NCBI GenBank assembly: GCA_026122225.1
Contig: JANEZZ010001905.1
Location: forward strand, 2,916,001-2,980,000
Direction: 5' to 3'
DNA length: 64,000 nt
Origin: Heloderma charlesbogerti
Lineage: Eukaryota; Chordata; Lepidosauria; Squamata; Helodermatidae
The notes below the pieces were generated by a model that saw nothing but the letters and a program-made list of their open reading frames with translations, did no database searches and was not told where the DNA came from. A program made the position numbers and the translations under genes. Shown piece by piece: positions 53,820-64,000 of this stretch. The number at the start of each line of letters is the position of its first letter. Within the stretch, counting starts at the first letter, position 1.

Positions 53820-54235
53820 ATTTAGGGCTTTAAATATCAAAGGGAGCACCTTAAGTTTGGCTCTGAAGAACAATGGCAGCTAGTTGAGCTCATAAATATC
53901 AGATGTAGCCACAAACATTAGATGAACTGCATCTTTCTAGACCAGATGGTGCTACTACACTGTCTTTGGGGGCAGCCCCACATACAGCAAATTAGAATAG
54001 TCAAGTCCAAAGGTTATTATAACTGTGGTCTCTAGAAAGCAGTGCACCTAGCCTATGCAGAGAATGCTGGGGTGGGTGATGGTTAAATGGACATGGTTGT
54101 CAGTGGACATCCAAAAACAAGACTGAGATGTATCTAGATTATTAATTTCATCCAAAATTGCCTGGAGTTGGTAAGTCACTGCTTACTCAGATTCCTTGGC
54201 AGATTTGAAAATGGTCCATAATTCCCTAGCAGGGA
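53820..54235 (+). mobile_element. LINE-like fragment
   Basis: 'gggctttaaatatcaaaggg' and 'ggcagccccacatacagcaa' resemble text common in squamate L2-type elements. Assigned by recollection of style only. Confidence 0.3.
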
Positions 54236-54634
54236 GAGAGGGAAGTGTCAAGAGATGGTTTCTTCAGCAATGGCCTTACACTGGCAGTTTTTAAGGGTAG
54301 CTACTAGTACCTCTCCTTCCCTCAGATATTATTTAATAACATCCAAAAATCAAATTTAATAGCAAGTCTTTTCAATCTAAAGTTCCAGCAGGCACATGGT
54401 AGGGTAAAGTTCACTAACCTCTTTCTCTGCCCCCTCATTTGTCAACAGGAACTCATCCAGTGTAACACAGCAAGAGAAGATTCTGGATGGCTCTGCCATG
54501 TCACTCTCTCTCTGGAAGGATGCAATAAGTCAGAACAGACATCCATTATTTTATCCACAAAGTCCCCAGCAAAAGTCTCCGGGCATGCTGTTGAGGCTGC
54601 AGAAATTCCAGCAGGAGGATTAAACAGTACCCTA

Positions 54635-55582
54635 TAGTGGTGTGCAGGGACCCCCCAATCTGACTCGGAAGCCACTTCGTGGTTTCGGAGATGGGCCCGA
54701 TTCCGCTCTGGCTGATTCGGGGGGGGGTGACCCAAATCGGCCCCGAACCCAAAGCGGGATTCAGATGCTGAACCCCGCTTCAGATCCCCCCCGATGCCCC
54801 CGCGCAACCCTCAGCTCCTTACCTTGCCGCCACCTCCTCCTCCTCCTCCTGCGTCGCTGCCTCCTCCTCCATCACCACCGCCTTCTCCACGAGCTTCTCT
54901 GCTGCCAACACCTTTGCTGACACCTTCTCCTTGCTGCCACCTCCTCCGCTGCTGCCGCCGCTGCCATCACCGCCACCAGATCCTGAGGCCTGGACGCACG
55001 CTGACTCTTCTTTCAGGGAGTCACCATTTTTAATGGGGATGTCAGAGAAATCCGCTGCAGATTCAAATGAGGCCAGATTCTTTGGAATCCGGCCTCAGGG
55101 ATCCGCAGTGGTTTGGGACCACTTACCTCCACTCTGGATTGCTTCCCCCCCTCCAATGGATTCCCCACTGGAACAGATGGTGGGGAATCCGTACACCCCT
55201 AATTTTTAAAAAGGCCACCTCCTGGAAGTTCCTGGAAGCTGCCAGTTTTAAAATGGCGACTCCCTGCAAGAAGAGTTGGCGCGTCCAGGCCTCAGGACCT
55301 GGTGGCGGCGATGGTGGCAGCAGCGATGATGGCGGTGGAGGCGGCAATGGTGGAGATGGTGATGGAGGTGGGCAGATCAGGTAACAACCTGGAGGCACTG
55401 GCGTGGCTGGGCTGGGGGGGTGCCGAAGCTCTGAAGTTCACTGAGCACTTCAGAGAGCCCCCGACCCGCTCCAGGTTGCTTCATGCCCCCTCTGCTTCGC
55501 CTCAGAAGGGGCTCAAAGTGGCCCAAAGCAGCCCGCTTTGACTCGGGGCTCAGGCCTCCAGCTGAAGTGGTGCACAGCCCTA
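54635..55582. mobile_element. Large fold-back hAT-like element (~950 bp)
   Basis: Long inverted arms: 'tcctgaggcctggacgcacg' (about 54981-55000) pairs with 'gcgtccaggcctcaggacc' (about 55281-55300). GC-rich CTC/CTG runs pair with GGC/GGT runs. Ends 'tagtggtgtgcaggg' and 'gcacagcccta' are roughly inverted, with weakly similar flanks (gtacccta / gtatctga). A younger element sits at its centre (55034-55201). Confidence 0.6.
55034..55201. mobile_element. TGGGGATG hAT MITE nested at a palindrome centre (168 bp)
   Basis: Ends 'tggggatgtcagag' and 'ccgtacacccct' plus a. Perfect 8-bp duplication atttttaa at 55026-55033 and 55202-55209. Interior has no long palindrome. Confidence 0.9.
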
Positions 55583-55584
55583 GT

Positions 55585-56155
55585 ATCTGATATGTGGTCA
55601 TAAGTCTTTGACCAGATTTGCAACTGACATGCGATAGCAGTCAGTATCAGACAGCTGGCATACAACAGAACTTAGTAAATTTTAGATGGGTTTCAGCCAA
55701 TCAGAACAGATGCATTTCAACACACACACATACACACCCCAGTTCTGGATATGTAGAGACTCAGTAATTACTCAGGGATAAAAGAAATGTGCTCATCACC
55801 AGGTCAAGAGCAGCTTTAATTGGCAACAGCTAAGCACTGGTAAGCCCTGAAGGGAGTCAAATGGCAACTTGAAGCAACTAGTGAGAGGTGGGGGAAAGGC
55901 AGTGTCAGCATGGAGCACGCCTGTCCTATGCCAGTCCTTGGGAGCCAGATATTACATACCTCACGTCCCTCCCCCCTGTCTCTGGCCAGGTTTAAATGGC
56001 TGCAACATAAAGGATGCTGCAAGGGCAGACAGAACACACTTGGCTTGCCCCCGCCCCACCCTGGCGGATTATACGGCAGCTCTGCACTCTCCTCTTGGCC
56101 TGAAGGGGGAGCCCTTGGCCAGCCGAAGACAGAGAAGCAAAGGTGAGGAAGGAAT
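55585..56155. other. No gene recognised
   Basis: A short CA run near 55719-55738; otherwise unassigned. Confidence 0.35.
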
Positions 56156-56164
56156 CCGCTCCTG

Positions 56165-56345
56165 AGCTCAGAGAGAGTGTTTTGCCACAGGTGGTATATA
56201 TGTGTGCTTTTATGTAGATAGTTTCTAAGCTTCATATACTGTATTTGTCTTTGAATGTTTTAACTTTTGTAAGCCGCCCAGAGAGCTTTGGCTCCAGGGC
56301 GGTATATAAATGTTAATAATAATAATAATAATAATAATATACACA
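56165..56345 (+). mobile_element. L2-like LINE tail with (AAT)n
   Basis: 'gtaagccgcccagagagctt' and 'ccagggcggtatataaatgt', then AAT units (56313-56340). Confidence 0.6.
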
Positions 56346-56444
56346 CACATGCTGTCGCCAGATTAATTAAACCCTAGCTGATTACTGGATTGATTGCATT
56401 TACATACAATAAAACCATGCTCCTGAAGAAAACTTTCTTCCATT

Positions 56445-56750
56445 TTAGGTAATGTGTCCATGTGTCGCCCTTAATGCAACAGTAGAGTTATGCACTTTGC
56501 ATGCAGCAGGTCTTGGGTCTCCACTGAAAAGGGTATCAGATATCAGGGCCAGGAAAAACCTTGGGAGTGACGCTCTTGTCATCAAAGTAGACAAGTGTGA
56601 GCTAGATGTTGAGACTGGAGGCCCCTCTGATAGATACCTGTCTTCATGCACTCTTGAAAGCACCATGCATACTGATGGCACTGAACAAATAAATCCTACA
56701 TTGCACTCTTCCCCAACATGGTGCCCTCTAGATGTGTGGACTACAACTCC
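56445..56750 (+). mobile_element. tRNA-derived SINE fragment and MITE arm
   Basis: Head remnants 'agtagagttatgcactttgc' and 'atgcagcaggtcttgggtct', then SINE-like body. 56710-56750 is one arm of the palindromic MITE ('gatgtgtggactacaactcc'). Confidence 0.45.
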
Positions 56751-56753
56751 CAA

Positions 56754-56830
56754 CAGTGGAGGCTGGTGGCTCTGATGTCAGTGGGGAGGTGAAACTGCTC
56801 CGGGTTCCAGTCAGAACCAGTCATAACTCT
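56754..56830. mobile_element. CAGTGGAGG hAT MITE, left half
   Basis: 'cagtggaggctggtggctct' to 'ccagtcagaaccagtcataa', then cut by the 5' end of a CR1. Confidence 0.7.
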
Positions 56831-59243
56831 CTGCACAGAAATACAGGAGGATGAGCTTGGTAGCCCCATTGAGAGCACCTGGGTTAAAATAAATGGAGCA
56901 AAGAATAAAACATGGTGGTCGGAGTCTACTACCAGCCACCCAATCAAGGAGAAGTCGAGGATGAAACTTTTGAAAAGCAAACTGCCAATGTTTCAAGGAA
57001 GCATGATGTAGTAGTAATGGGGGACTTCAATTTCCCCGATATTTGTTGGGAGACAAATTCTGCAAAACATGGCCCCTCCAAGAGATTCCCGACTTGTGTT
57101 GCTGATGATTTCCTCCTACAGAAAGTAGATGAAGGAACTAGAGGATCGGCAATCCTTGACTTGATCCTAACCAACAGAGATGTCTTCATGGATCAAGTAG
57201 CAGTTACGGAAACTCTGGGGAAAAGTGACCATGTTATACTTGAGTTCCTGGATTTAAAGGAAGCAAAAGCTGGGTGCAGCCAAATGCGTACCCTGGATTT
57301 TAGGAAAGCCAATTTTAATAAACTCAGAACAATGATAAGTAAGGTCTCATGGCAAGCAATCCTAATGAGGAAAGGAGTCCAAGGTGGGTGGAAATTTTTA
57401 AAAAGGAAATTCTCAAGGCACGATTACAAACAATTCCAACAAGAATAAGAAGCCAATGTGGCTTCACAAAAGGCTTAGAGATGACCTGAAAACAAAAAAG
57501 ACACAGAGAGGAAGTGGAAGGAAGGCCAAGCGACAAAGGAAGAGTACAGCCAGCTAGCACAGAATTGCAGGGATGGCGTCAGGAAGGCTAAAGCTGAGAA
57601 TGAGCTGAGGTTAGCGAGGGATGCTAAAAACAGCAAAAATGCTTTCTTCAGCTACATGCATAGGAAAAGACAGAGGAAAGAAATGGTGGTGCAGCTATTA
57701 AATAAGGATGGCAAAATGATAACAAATGACAAGGAAAGGGCAGAAGTGCTCAGTTCCTACTTTGGCTCAGTCTTCTCCCAAAAGAGGGTCTATGAGCTGC
57801 CTGGCAAAGGTGAAGTACAGGCTGAAGGGGCAGGATTGCAGCTTGAGATCGATAGGCCTATGGTCAAGGAACACCGAATTACTTTGAGTTCAAATCTCCA
57901 GGGCCAGATAAACTGCACCCTAGAGTAATAAAGAAACTGGCGGAAGAACTCTCAGAACCGCTGTCTATTATCTTTGAGAAATCATGGAGGACGGGTGAAG
58001 TGCCGGATGATTGGAGGAGGGCTAATGTTGTCCCTATCTTCAAAAAGGGTATAAAGGAGGAACCTGGGCACTACAGACCAGTCAGTCTGACATCAATCCC
58101 TGGGACAATTCTGGAGCAGATGATAAAGAAATCCATCTGGAAGCACCTTGAAAACAATGCAGTGGTTACTCGAAGCCAACATGGATTTGCACAGAACAAA
58201 TCCTGGCAGATGAATCTGATCTCATTTTTGATCAGGTCACCTCACTTCCCTTGTGGCCTGTGGGAATGCTGTGGACATAATATACCTCGACTTCAGCAAA
58301 GTGCCCCATGATATATGACCTGGAGGAGGAGGTGCAGGGAATGCTGAACAAATTTGCAGATGACACAAAATTGGGTGGGATAGCTAATACTTTGGAAGAC
58401 AGAAACAAAATTCAAAGTGATCTGGATAGACTGAAGCGCTGGGCAGAAAACAACGGAATGACATTTAATAGGGATAAATGCCAAGTTCTGCACCTAGGAA
58501 AAAGAAACTAAATGCACAGTTACAAGATGGGGGAACGTGGCTCAACAACACTACAAGCGAGAAGGATCTTGGAATTGTTGTCAATCACAAGCTGGGTATG
58601 AGCCAACAATGTGATGTGGCTGCAAAAAAGGCAAATGCTATTTTGAGCTGCATTAATAGAAGCATAGCTTCCAAATCTCGAGAAGTACTAGTTCCCCTCT
58701 ACTCAGCACTAGTTAGGCCTCATCTGGAGTACTGTGTCCAGTTCTGGGCACCACCCTTTAAGAAGGATGCAGACAAACTGGAGAGGGTTCAGAAGAGGGC
58801 AGCAAAGATGATCAGGGGACTGGAAACAAAGCCCTGTGAGGAGAGACTGAAAGAATGGGGCATGCTTAGCCTTGAGAAGAGAAGACTGAGGGGAGATAGG
58901 ATAGCGCTCTTCAAGTACTTGAAAGGTTGTCACAGACAGGAAGGCCAGGATCTCTTCTCGATCATCCCAGAGTGCAGGACACAGAATAATGGGCTCAAGT
59001 TACAGGAAGCCAGATTCCGGCTGAACATCAGGAAAAAATGTCCTGCTTGTTAGAGCAATACGACAATGGAACCAATTCCCTAGGGAGGTAGTGGGCTCTC
59101 CCACACTGGAGGCGTTCAAGATGAGGCTGGACAGCCATCTGTCAAGGATGCTCTGACTTGGATTCCTGCATTGAGCAAGGGGTTGGACTCGATGGCCTTG
59201 TAGGCCCCTACCAACCCTACTATTCTTTGATTCTATGATTCTA
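56831..59243 (+). mobile_element. CR1 LINE, near-complete ORF2 with internal deletion
   Basis: Endonuclease part: VVMGDFNFPDICWE and GKSDHVILEF. RT part: WRRANVVPIFKKG, HYRPVSLTSIPG, SQHGFAQNKS, then KFADDTK. C-terminal part: [45 protein letters not shown]. It ends 'ctattctttgattctatgat'. Stops and frame changes occur, and about 180 bases of RT are missing at 58312, between 'gtgccccatgat' and 'gacctggaggagga'. N-terminal endonuclease and ORF1 are absent. Confidence 0.9.
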
Positions 59244-60045
59244 TATCCTGATGAGCAAACTAGCTCAAAGTGGGCTAAATGAAACAACAATCCAGTGGAT
59301 CCACAGTTGGCTACAGAATCAGACTCGGAGAGTGCTTATCAATGGGATCTTCTCAAACTGGGGAGAGGTAAGGAGCGGGGTACCGCTGGGCTCAGTCCTG
59401 GGCCCAGTGCTCTTCAATATTTTTATTAATGACTTGCAGGAGGAGGTGCAGAGAATGCTTATCAGATTTGCAGATGACACAAAATTGGGCAGGATAGTTA
59501 ATACCCTGGAAGACAGAACCAAAATTCAAAGTGATCTTGATTGACTGGAGCGCTGGGCAGAAAACAACAGAATGACATTTAATAGGGATAAATGCCAAGT
59601 TCTGCACCTAGGAAAAAGAAACCAAATGCACAGTTCCAAGATGCGGGATATGTGGCTCAATAACACTGTAAGCGAGAAGGATCTTGGAATTGTTGTCGAT
59701 CACAAGCTGAATATGAGCCAACAATGTGATGTGACTGCAAAAAAGGCAAATACTATTTGGAGCTGCATTAATAGAAGTATAGCTTCCAAATCCCATGAAG
59801 TACTAGTTCCCCTCTACTCAGCACTGGTTAGGCCTCATCCAGTTCTGGGCACCACCCTCTAAGAAGGATGCAGACAAACTGGAGAGGGTTCAGAGGAGGG
59901 CAACGAAGATGATCAGGGGACTAGAGACAAAGCCCTATGAAGAGAGACTGAAAGAACTGGGCACATTTAGCCTTGAGAAGAGAAGACTGAGGGGAGATAT
60001 GAGAGTGCTCTTCAAGTACTTGAAACTGAAAGGTTGTCACAGAAC
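59244..60045 (+). mobile_element. Second CR1 copy, adjoining
   Basis: Begins 'atatcctgatgagcaaacta' immediately after the tail of the first copy. Encodes the RT block missing there (WIHSWLQNQTRRVL, SGVPLGSVLGPVLFNIFIND, RFADDTK) and continues to 'gaaaggttgtcacagaa'. It lacks the last part of the coding region and the 3' tail. Confidence 0.9.
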
Positions 60046-60282
60046 CACTGTCTATTCCACAGAACCCCCTGTCGAGCCCAGGCCACCTCACACACACACA
60101 CCCCAATAACAACAGCTAACAGCAACTCCAGGTATAGAGCTCTAAAGTAACGTGTCATTTGGCCCTTTGATTATACTCCTGAGAGCAAGGCCACGTGTCT
60201 TTCACATGCAGCACCTCGTTGCCGCAGCCCCCGGGCACTCTAGAAATGGGAATGATTCCTCGTCTGCAATAAATATTTAAAG

Positions 60283-60665
60283 TAGTGCTGTGCCAAAAAT
60301 CTCTCCCACATTTGTTTCGACCATTCTCTTTCAGTTTGATAGAAAAGACATGGCTTTTGAAAAGAAATTCAAAGGAGGGGAGATTTCGGAGAAATTCTCA
60401 TGGGCTGGGTTTGGGGTCTTTGTGCTTTGTCATTGTACAGCAATCTCTGTGGCAGCCGGCCGCCTCCTCGGCTTCCCGCACTTCAGTTGAAGCCACCATG
60501 AGGAAGACCTCGTCAGGCAACTCCTCCCGTGGATCTTTTCCAGTCCAGGAAGTGCAGGTGGCCTGGGAGGCTGCAGAGCAACGGGAAGGTGTGTGACACA
60601 GAGAGAGAGAGAAAACACACACACAGGGCTGGAGAATTTTGAGAGACCCTTTGCGCACAGCTCTG
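60283..60665. mobile_element. TAGTGCTGTGC hAT MITE (383 bp)
   Basis: Ends 'tagtgctgtgcc' and 'gcgcacagctctg'. Perfect 8-bp duplication atttaaag (60275-60282, 60666-60673). Inverted relative of 23132-23840. Confidence 0.9.
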
Positions 60666-60827
60666 ATTTAAAGGCAGCATGTTCTTGATGCCAATTATTC
60701 AAAATGGCATGTGGCCATCCCACCTTACTCTGTGCAAACTTCAAGAAAAATATATAATCCATGATATATTTACTGCCAGGGCTGCCGTGGCAGTAGGCAC
60801 CTGTACCCAAATTTAAACCCAGAGGAG

Positions 60828-61622
60828 ACTTTGTGCTTTTCCACGTGAGGCTTTCAACCTGCCACTTTAACAAGGCTTCTGCTTCCGGATTCTTTGTGAG
60901 ATTAACATCGGCTCCTTCACACGTGTTTTTGCTAGGGTTTTCTTTCTCTGCCTTTTCATAAGTTCCATTAGACAACCACTAGGTGGTGCCGTGGTATAAT
61001 GAAAATGCACAAACACACTAGGGTTTCATGCTGCCATTCATGGAAATACCAGACTTTCCTCATTAGAAAAAATAATTGCTACAATGGTTGTAAAACACAG
61101 GAGCAGACCTAGAGGAGGATGACATCATGTAATGCACCTGTAAACTAATGTGAGTCAGTGAGGAATCGCGTGTGTACGGGGATGTACAGATCGTGTAAAA
61201 TCCATTCCGTCTGTGTTTTGAGGACTGTCAGGACCCTTTCATTCCATCATCTGCCCTTCAACAGAATCGGGGGGGGGGGTCCTTTCCGAAGTTGTGCAAA
61301 TCAGTATTGTGCAATTTCACATGTGCAAAAATGCACAAATTCCACCAAAATGTGTATTTTCATGCTTTAGCCTATGGAGAAATGTTCATTTTTGGCCAGG
61401 GTTGTTTTCTTTTGCATATATTTCTATGGTGAAATTTGTGCAAAATTCAGAGAAGTTAGAAAATCAGTCCACAAGCCCTTAGAATCTGCCCAACAGAGGT
61501 GTGGGGAAGCCTGTCCACGGCAGAGTATGCTGGTCAGATTCGTGACAATCTCAACTAATTTGCTCCGATTGCTGACTTCTCCAACATTCCAATGCACAAT
61601 ACATGCCTCACATAGAAAGGCT
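60828..61622. mobile_element. Inverted-terminal-repeat element, copy 2, with insertion
   Basis: Left 'gtgcttttccacgtgaggct' and right 'tgcctcacatagaaaggctc' match copy 1 (53341-53733). The interior matches to about 61170. A foreign segment of about 400 bases (61176-61590) then begins 'ggggatgtacagatcgtg' and has 'gtgcaaaaatgcacaaattc' text like the MITE at 16665-17221. Confidence 0.6.
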
Positions 61623-61624
61623 CT

Positions 61625-61814
61625 GGATCTTCCAGTTCAAGGTCCCTCAAGTTCGGTAGCTTAAGCCTGGAACACAGGAAGTACTGCTCTCTTGACCAGG
61701 TAAAGGCCAAAGGCTGGGCTCCAAGTATTTATACCAGACCTGGCCAATCCAGAGGCCTCACGCTGCCTGCCAATCACAGGGGCTGATGTTGCTCACCATC
61801 ATTCCCTTCTATGC
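61625..61814. other. No gene recognised
   Basis: No recognised signal. Confidence 0.35.
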
Positions 61815-62040
61815 CTGAAGAGGGTTTTGAGGCCAGCTGGTAGGAGGGCCTTTTCTATTGTGGCACCCTGCCTTTGGAATTCTCCCCATGCACACTCACA
61901 TACCTGCAATGTGACAGGTGTCATCCTTGATGGCATTTTAGTGCCTGTGGAAAATGCATATGTCTACCCTTGCATTTGCTTATTTTCATGCATAGCTTGG
62001 TTTAAAAGCACCACTGTAGCTGGTGCTACAGAAAACAATA
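61815..62040 (+). mobile_element. L2-like LINE tail fragment
   Basis: 'gagggccttttctattgtgg' and 'ccctgcctttggaattctcc' match the SVVAPTLWN-type LINE C-terminus. Ends with AAC units. Confidence 0.5.
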
Positions 62041-62048
62041 ACAACAAT

Positions 62049-62096
62049 ATCATAGAATCATAGAATAGTAGGGTTGGAAGGGGCCTACAAGGCCAT
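62049..62096 (-). mobile_element. CR1 3' tail, left piece of a split copy
   Basis: 'tcatagaatcatagaatagt' to 'cctacaaggccat'. It continues at 62699 after an L2 insertion. Confidence 0.8.
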
Positions 62097-62698
62097 ACAA
62101 CTCCCCTGTTAAAACAGCTTCACTGGCTCCCAGCCTGTTTCCGGGCACAATTCAAAGTGCTGGTTATGTCCTATAAAGCCCTATACAGTTCGGGTCCAGG
62201 TTATCTGAAAGACCATATCCTCCCTTATGAGCCTACTCACACCCTGAGATCTTCAGGGGAAGCCCTTCTCGCCATCCCACCATCATCACAGGCACGCCTG
62301 GTGGGAACGTGGGAGAGGGCCTTCTCAGTGGCTGCCGCAAGGGTGTGGAACTCCCTTCCCAGGGAGGCGAGAGTGGCACCCTCCTTGATATGTTTTCGTA
62401 GGCATGCAAAAACATTTTTGTTCCAGCAGGCCTTTGGGGATAACTAGTCTGGACCTGGGAAAATGCGACGTATGGATACCATTTTTGTTGTTCTGGTTGT
62501 CTTTTAATGTTTCAATATTTTTACAATTTTAATATTGATGATTTAATTATATTTTTAACTTTTGTACAGTTGCATTTCTATTTCTATTTATAGGTTTTAA
62601 TTGTAGCAGTTTTAATGTTGTAAGGCTGCCTTGAGTCCCAGTATTGGGGAAAAGGCAGGATATAAATAAATAAATATAATAAATAATAAATAAATAAC
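62097..62698 (+). mobile_element. L2-like LINE 3' end inserted in CR1
   Basis: The frame reads 'LKQLHWLPACFRAQFKVLVM' style text through 'FSVAAARVWNSLPREARVA'. The 3' untranslated part ends 'ggaaaaggcaggatataaat' and AAAT units. CR1 resumes on the right. Confidence 0.8.
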
Positions 62699-63522
62699 CC
62701 CCCTGCTCAATGCAGGAATCCAAGTCAGAGCATCCCTGACAGATGGCTGTCCAGCCTCACCTTGATTGCCTCCAGTGTGGGAGAGCCCACCACCTCCCTA
62801 GATCATTGGTTCCATTGTCATATTGTTCTAACAGTCAGGAAGTTTTTCCTGACGTTCAGCCAGAATCTGGCTTCCTGTAACTTGAGCCCATTCTGTGTCC
62901 TGCACTCTGGGATGATTGAGAAGAGATGCTGGCCTTCCTGTCTGTAACAACCTTTCAAGTCCTTTAAGAGTGCTATCCTATCTCCCCTCAGTCTTCTCTT
63001 CTCAAGGCTAAACATGCCCAGTACTTTCAGTCTCTCTTCATAGGGCTGTGTTTCCAGTTCTCTGATCATCTTTGTTGCCCTCCTCTGAACCCTCTCCAGC
63101 TTGTCTGCATACTTCTTAGAAAGGGTGGTGCCCAGAACTGGACACAGTACTCCAGATGAGGCCTAACTAGTGCTGAGTAGAGGGGAACTGGTACTTCATG
63201 GGATTTGGAAGCTATGCTTCTATTAATGCAGCCCAAAATAGCATTTGCCTTTTTTGCAGCCACATCACATTGTTGGCTCATATTCAGCTTGTGATCGACA
63301 ACAATTCCAAGATCCTTCTCGCTTGTAGTGCGGTTGAGCCACGTATCCCCCATCTTGTAACTGTGCATTTGGTTTCTTTGTCCTAGGTGCAGAACTTGGC
63401 CTTTATCCCTACTAAATGTCATTCCGTTGTTTTCTGCCCAGCACTCCAGTCTATCCAGATTGCTTTGAATTCTGTTTCTGTCTTCCAGGGTCTTCACTAT
63501 CCCGCCCAATTTTGTGTCATCT
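62699..63522 (-). mobile_element. CR1 LINE, main piece of the split copy
   Basis: In reverse it encodes LEDRNRIQSNLDRLECWAEN, KGQVLHLGQRN, EKDLGIVVDHKLNMSQQCDV and [15 protein letters not shown], then the 3' region. It ends near 'caattttgtgtcatct' (the FADDTK box). Confidence 0.88.
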
Positions 63523-64000
63523 GGCTGCGTGCGAATGGAGGGAGAAGGGGGGGGTGTTTTCTTCCAGAGGCTATCTAAGTACATTAATGGTGGAACCCAT
63601 CCCACCGTCAATGAAGTTGACAAGACTTTTCCCCCACCTCTGCAGTGAGACCTGTGCAGCCTGATGAAACTGACAAAACTTTGTCAGTTTCGTGAGGCTT
63701 CACTAAGGGGTCCCTAACCACATCTCGCCATGCCCCCATTCCCTTCCTCCCAGGAGAGACAATGGCACAACAGTCAGTACACACCAGCAAGGATTCTGCT
63801 GCAGATGCAGTAGAAGTTAAAATTCAGAATAAATTGGTACTTGGAAAAAATGGGACCGCAACAAGGGAGTGGGAGGGGGGACATAGGAATGCAATGGTGT
63901 CGGATGGATGTGTCTGAGGAATGAGTGAGTGAGTGAGTGAGTGAGTGAGTGGAGAAAATGGCTAGTGTGGAAGCACCCTAAGGAGAGACTATGCTTATTT
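63523..64000. other. No gene; (GAGT)n tract near the edge
   Basis: (GAGT)7-8 at 63922-63951. The rest is unassigned. Confidence 0.5.

Overview
The window looks like nuclear DNA of a squamate reptile (lizard or snake). Genes are sparse and interspersed repeats dense: CR1 LINEs with ATTCTATG-type tails, L2-like LINE tails, a BovB-type 3' end, CORE/MIR-like and tRNA-derived SINEs, and several families of short hAT-type DNA elements. The squamate call rests on this mixture and is an inference; the sequence alone does not give the species.

Two protein-coding genes can be supported, both on the minus strand. (1) Positions 3317-7189 hold one uninterrupted 1290-codon reading frame homologous to the microtubule polymerase CKAP5/ch-TOG/XMAP215 from TOG3 to the C-terminus. 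It has no introns and lacks TOG1 and TOG2, so it is best read as an intact, 5'-truncated retrogene. A CRE-like site and a TATA-like site lie upstream. (2) Positions 15314-24535 hold the somatostatin gene SST in two coding exons (24395-24535 and 15314-15523). They encode a 116-residue preprosomatostatin with an intact SST-14. The promoter carries a perfect CRE, a TTTAAAA box and an upstream TAAT element. The single intron is about 8.9 kb and packed with repeats. Its donor site reads GC rather than GT.

Layout: 0-3 kb, CR1 tails and two hAT elements; 3.2-7.5 kb, the CKAP5-like retrogene and its promoter; 7.5-15 kb, SINEs, L2 and CR1 tails and a GC-rich repeat; 15-25.2 kb, SST; 25-29 kb, many short palindromic repeats; 29.4-32 kb, a CR1 interrupted by two younger elements; 32-56 kb, repeats only, including four nested-palindrome hAT elements; 56.8-60 kb, two adjoining CR1 copies with matching breakpoints; 60-64 kb, further MITEs and an L2 nested in a CR1.

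The most unusual repeat feature is a set of non-autonomous hAT-type elements with termini close to TAGGGATGT. Several have exact 8-bp target duplications, and some are built of palindromes nested inside larger palindromes. No transposase gene is present in the window.
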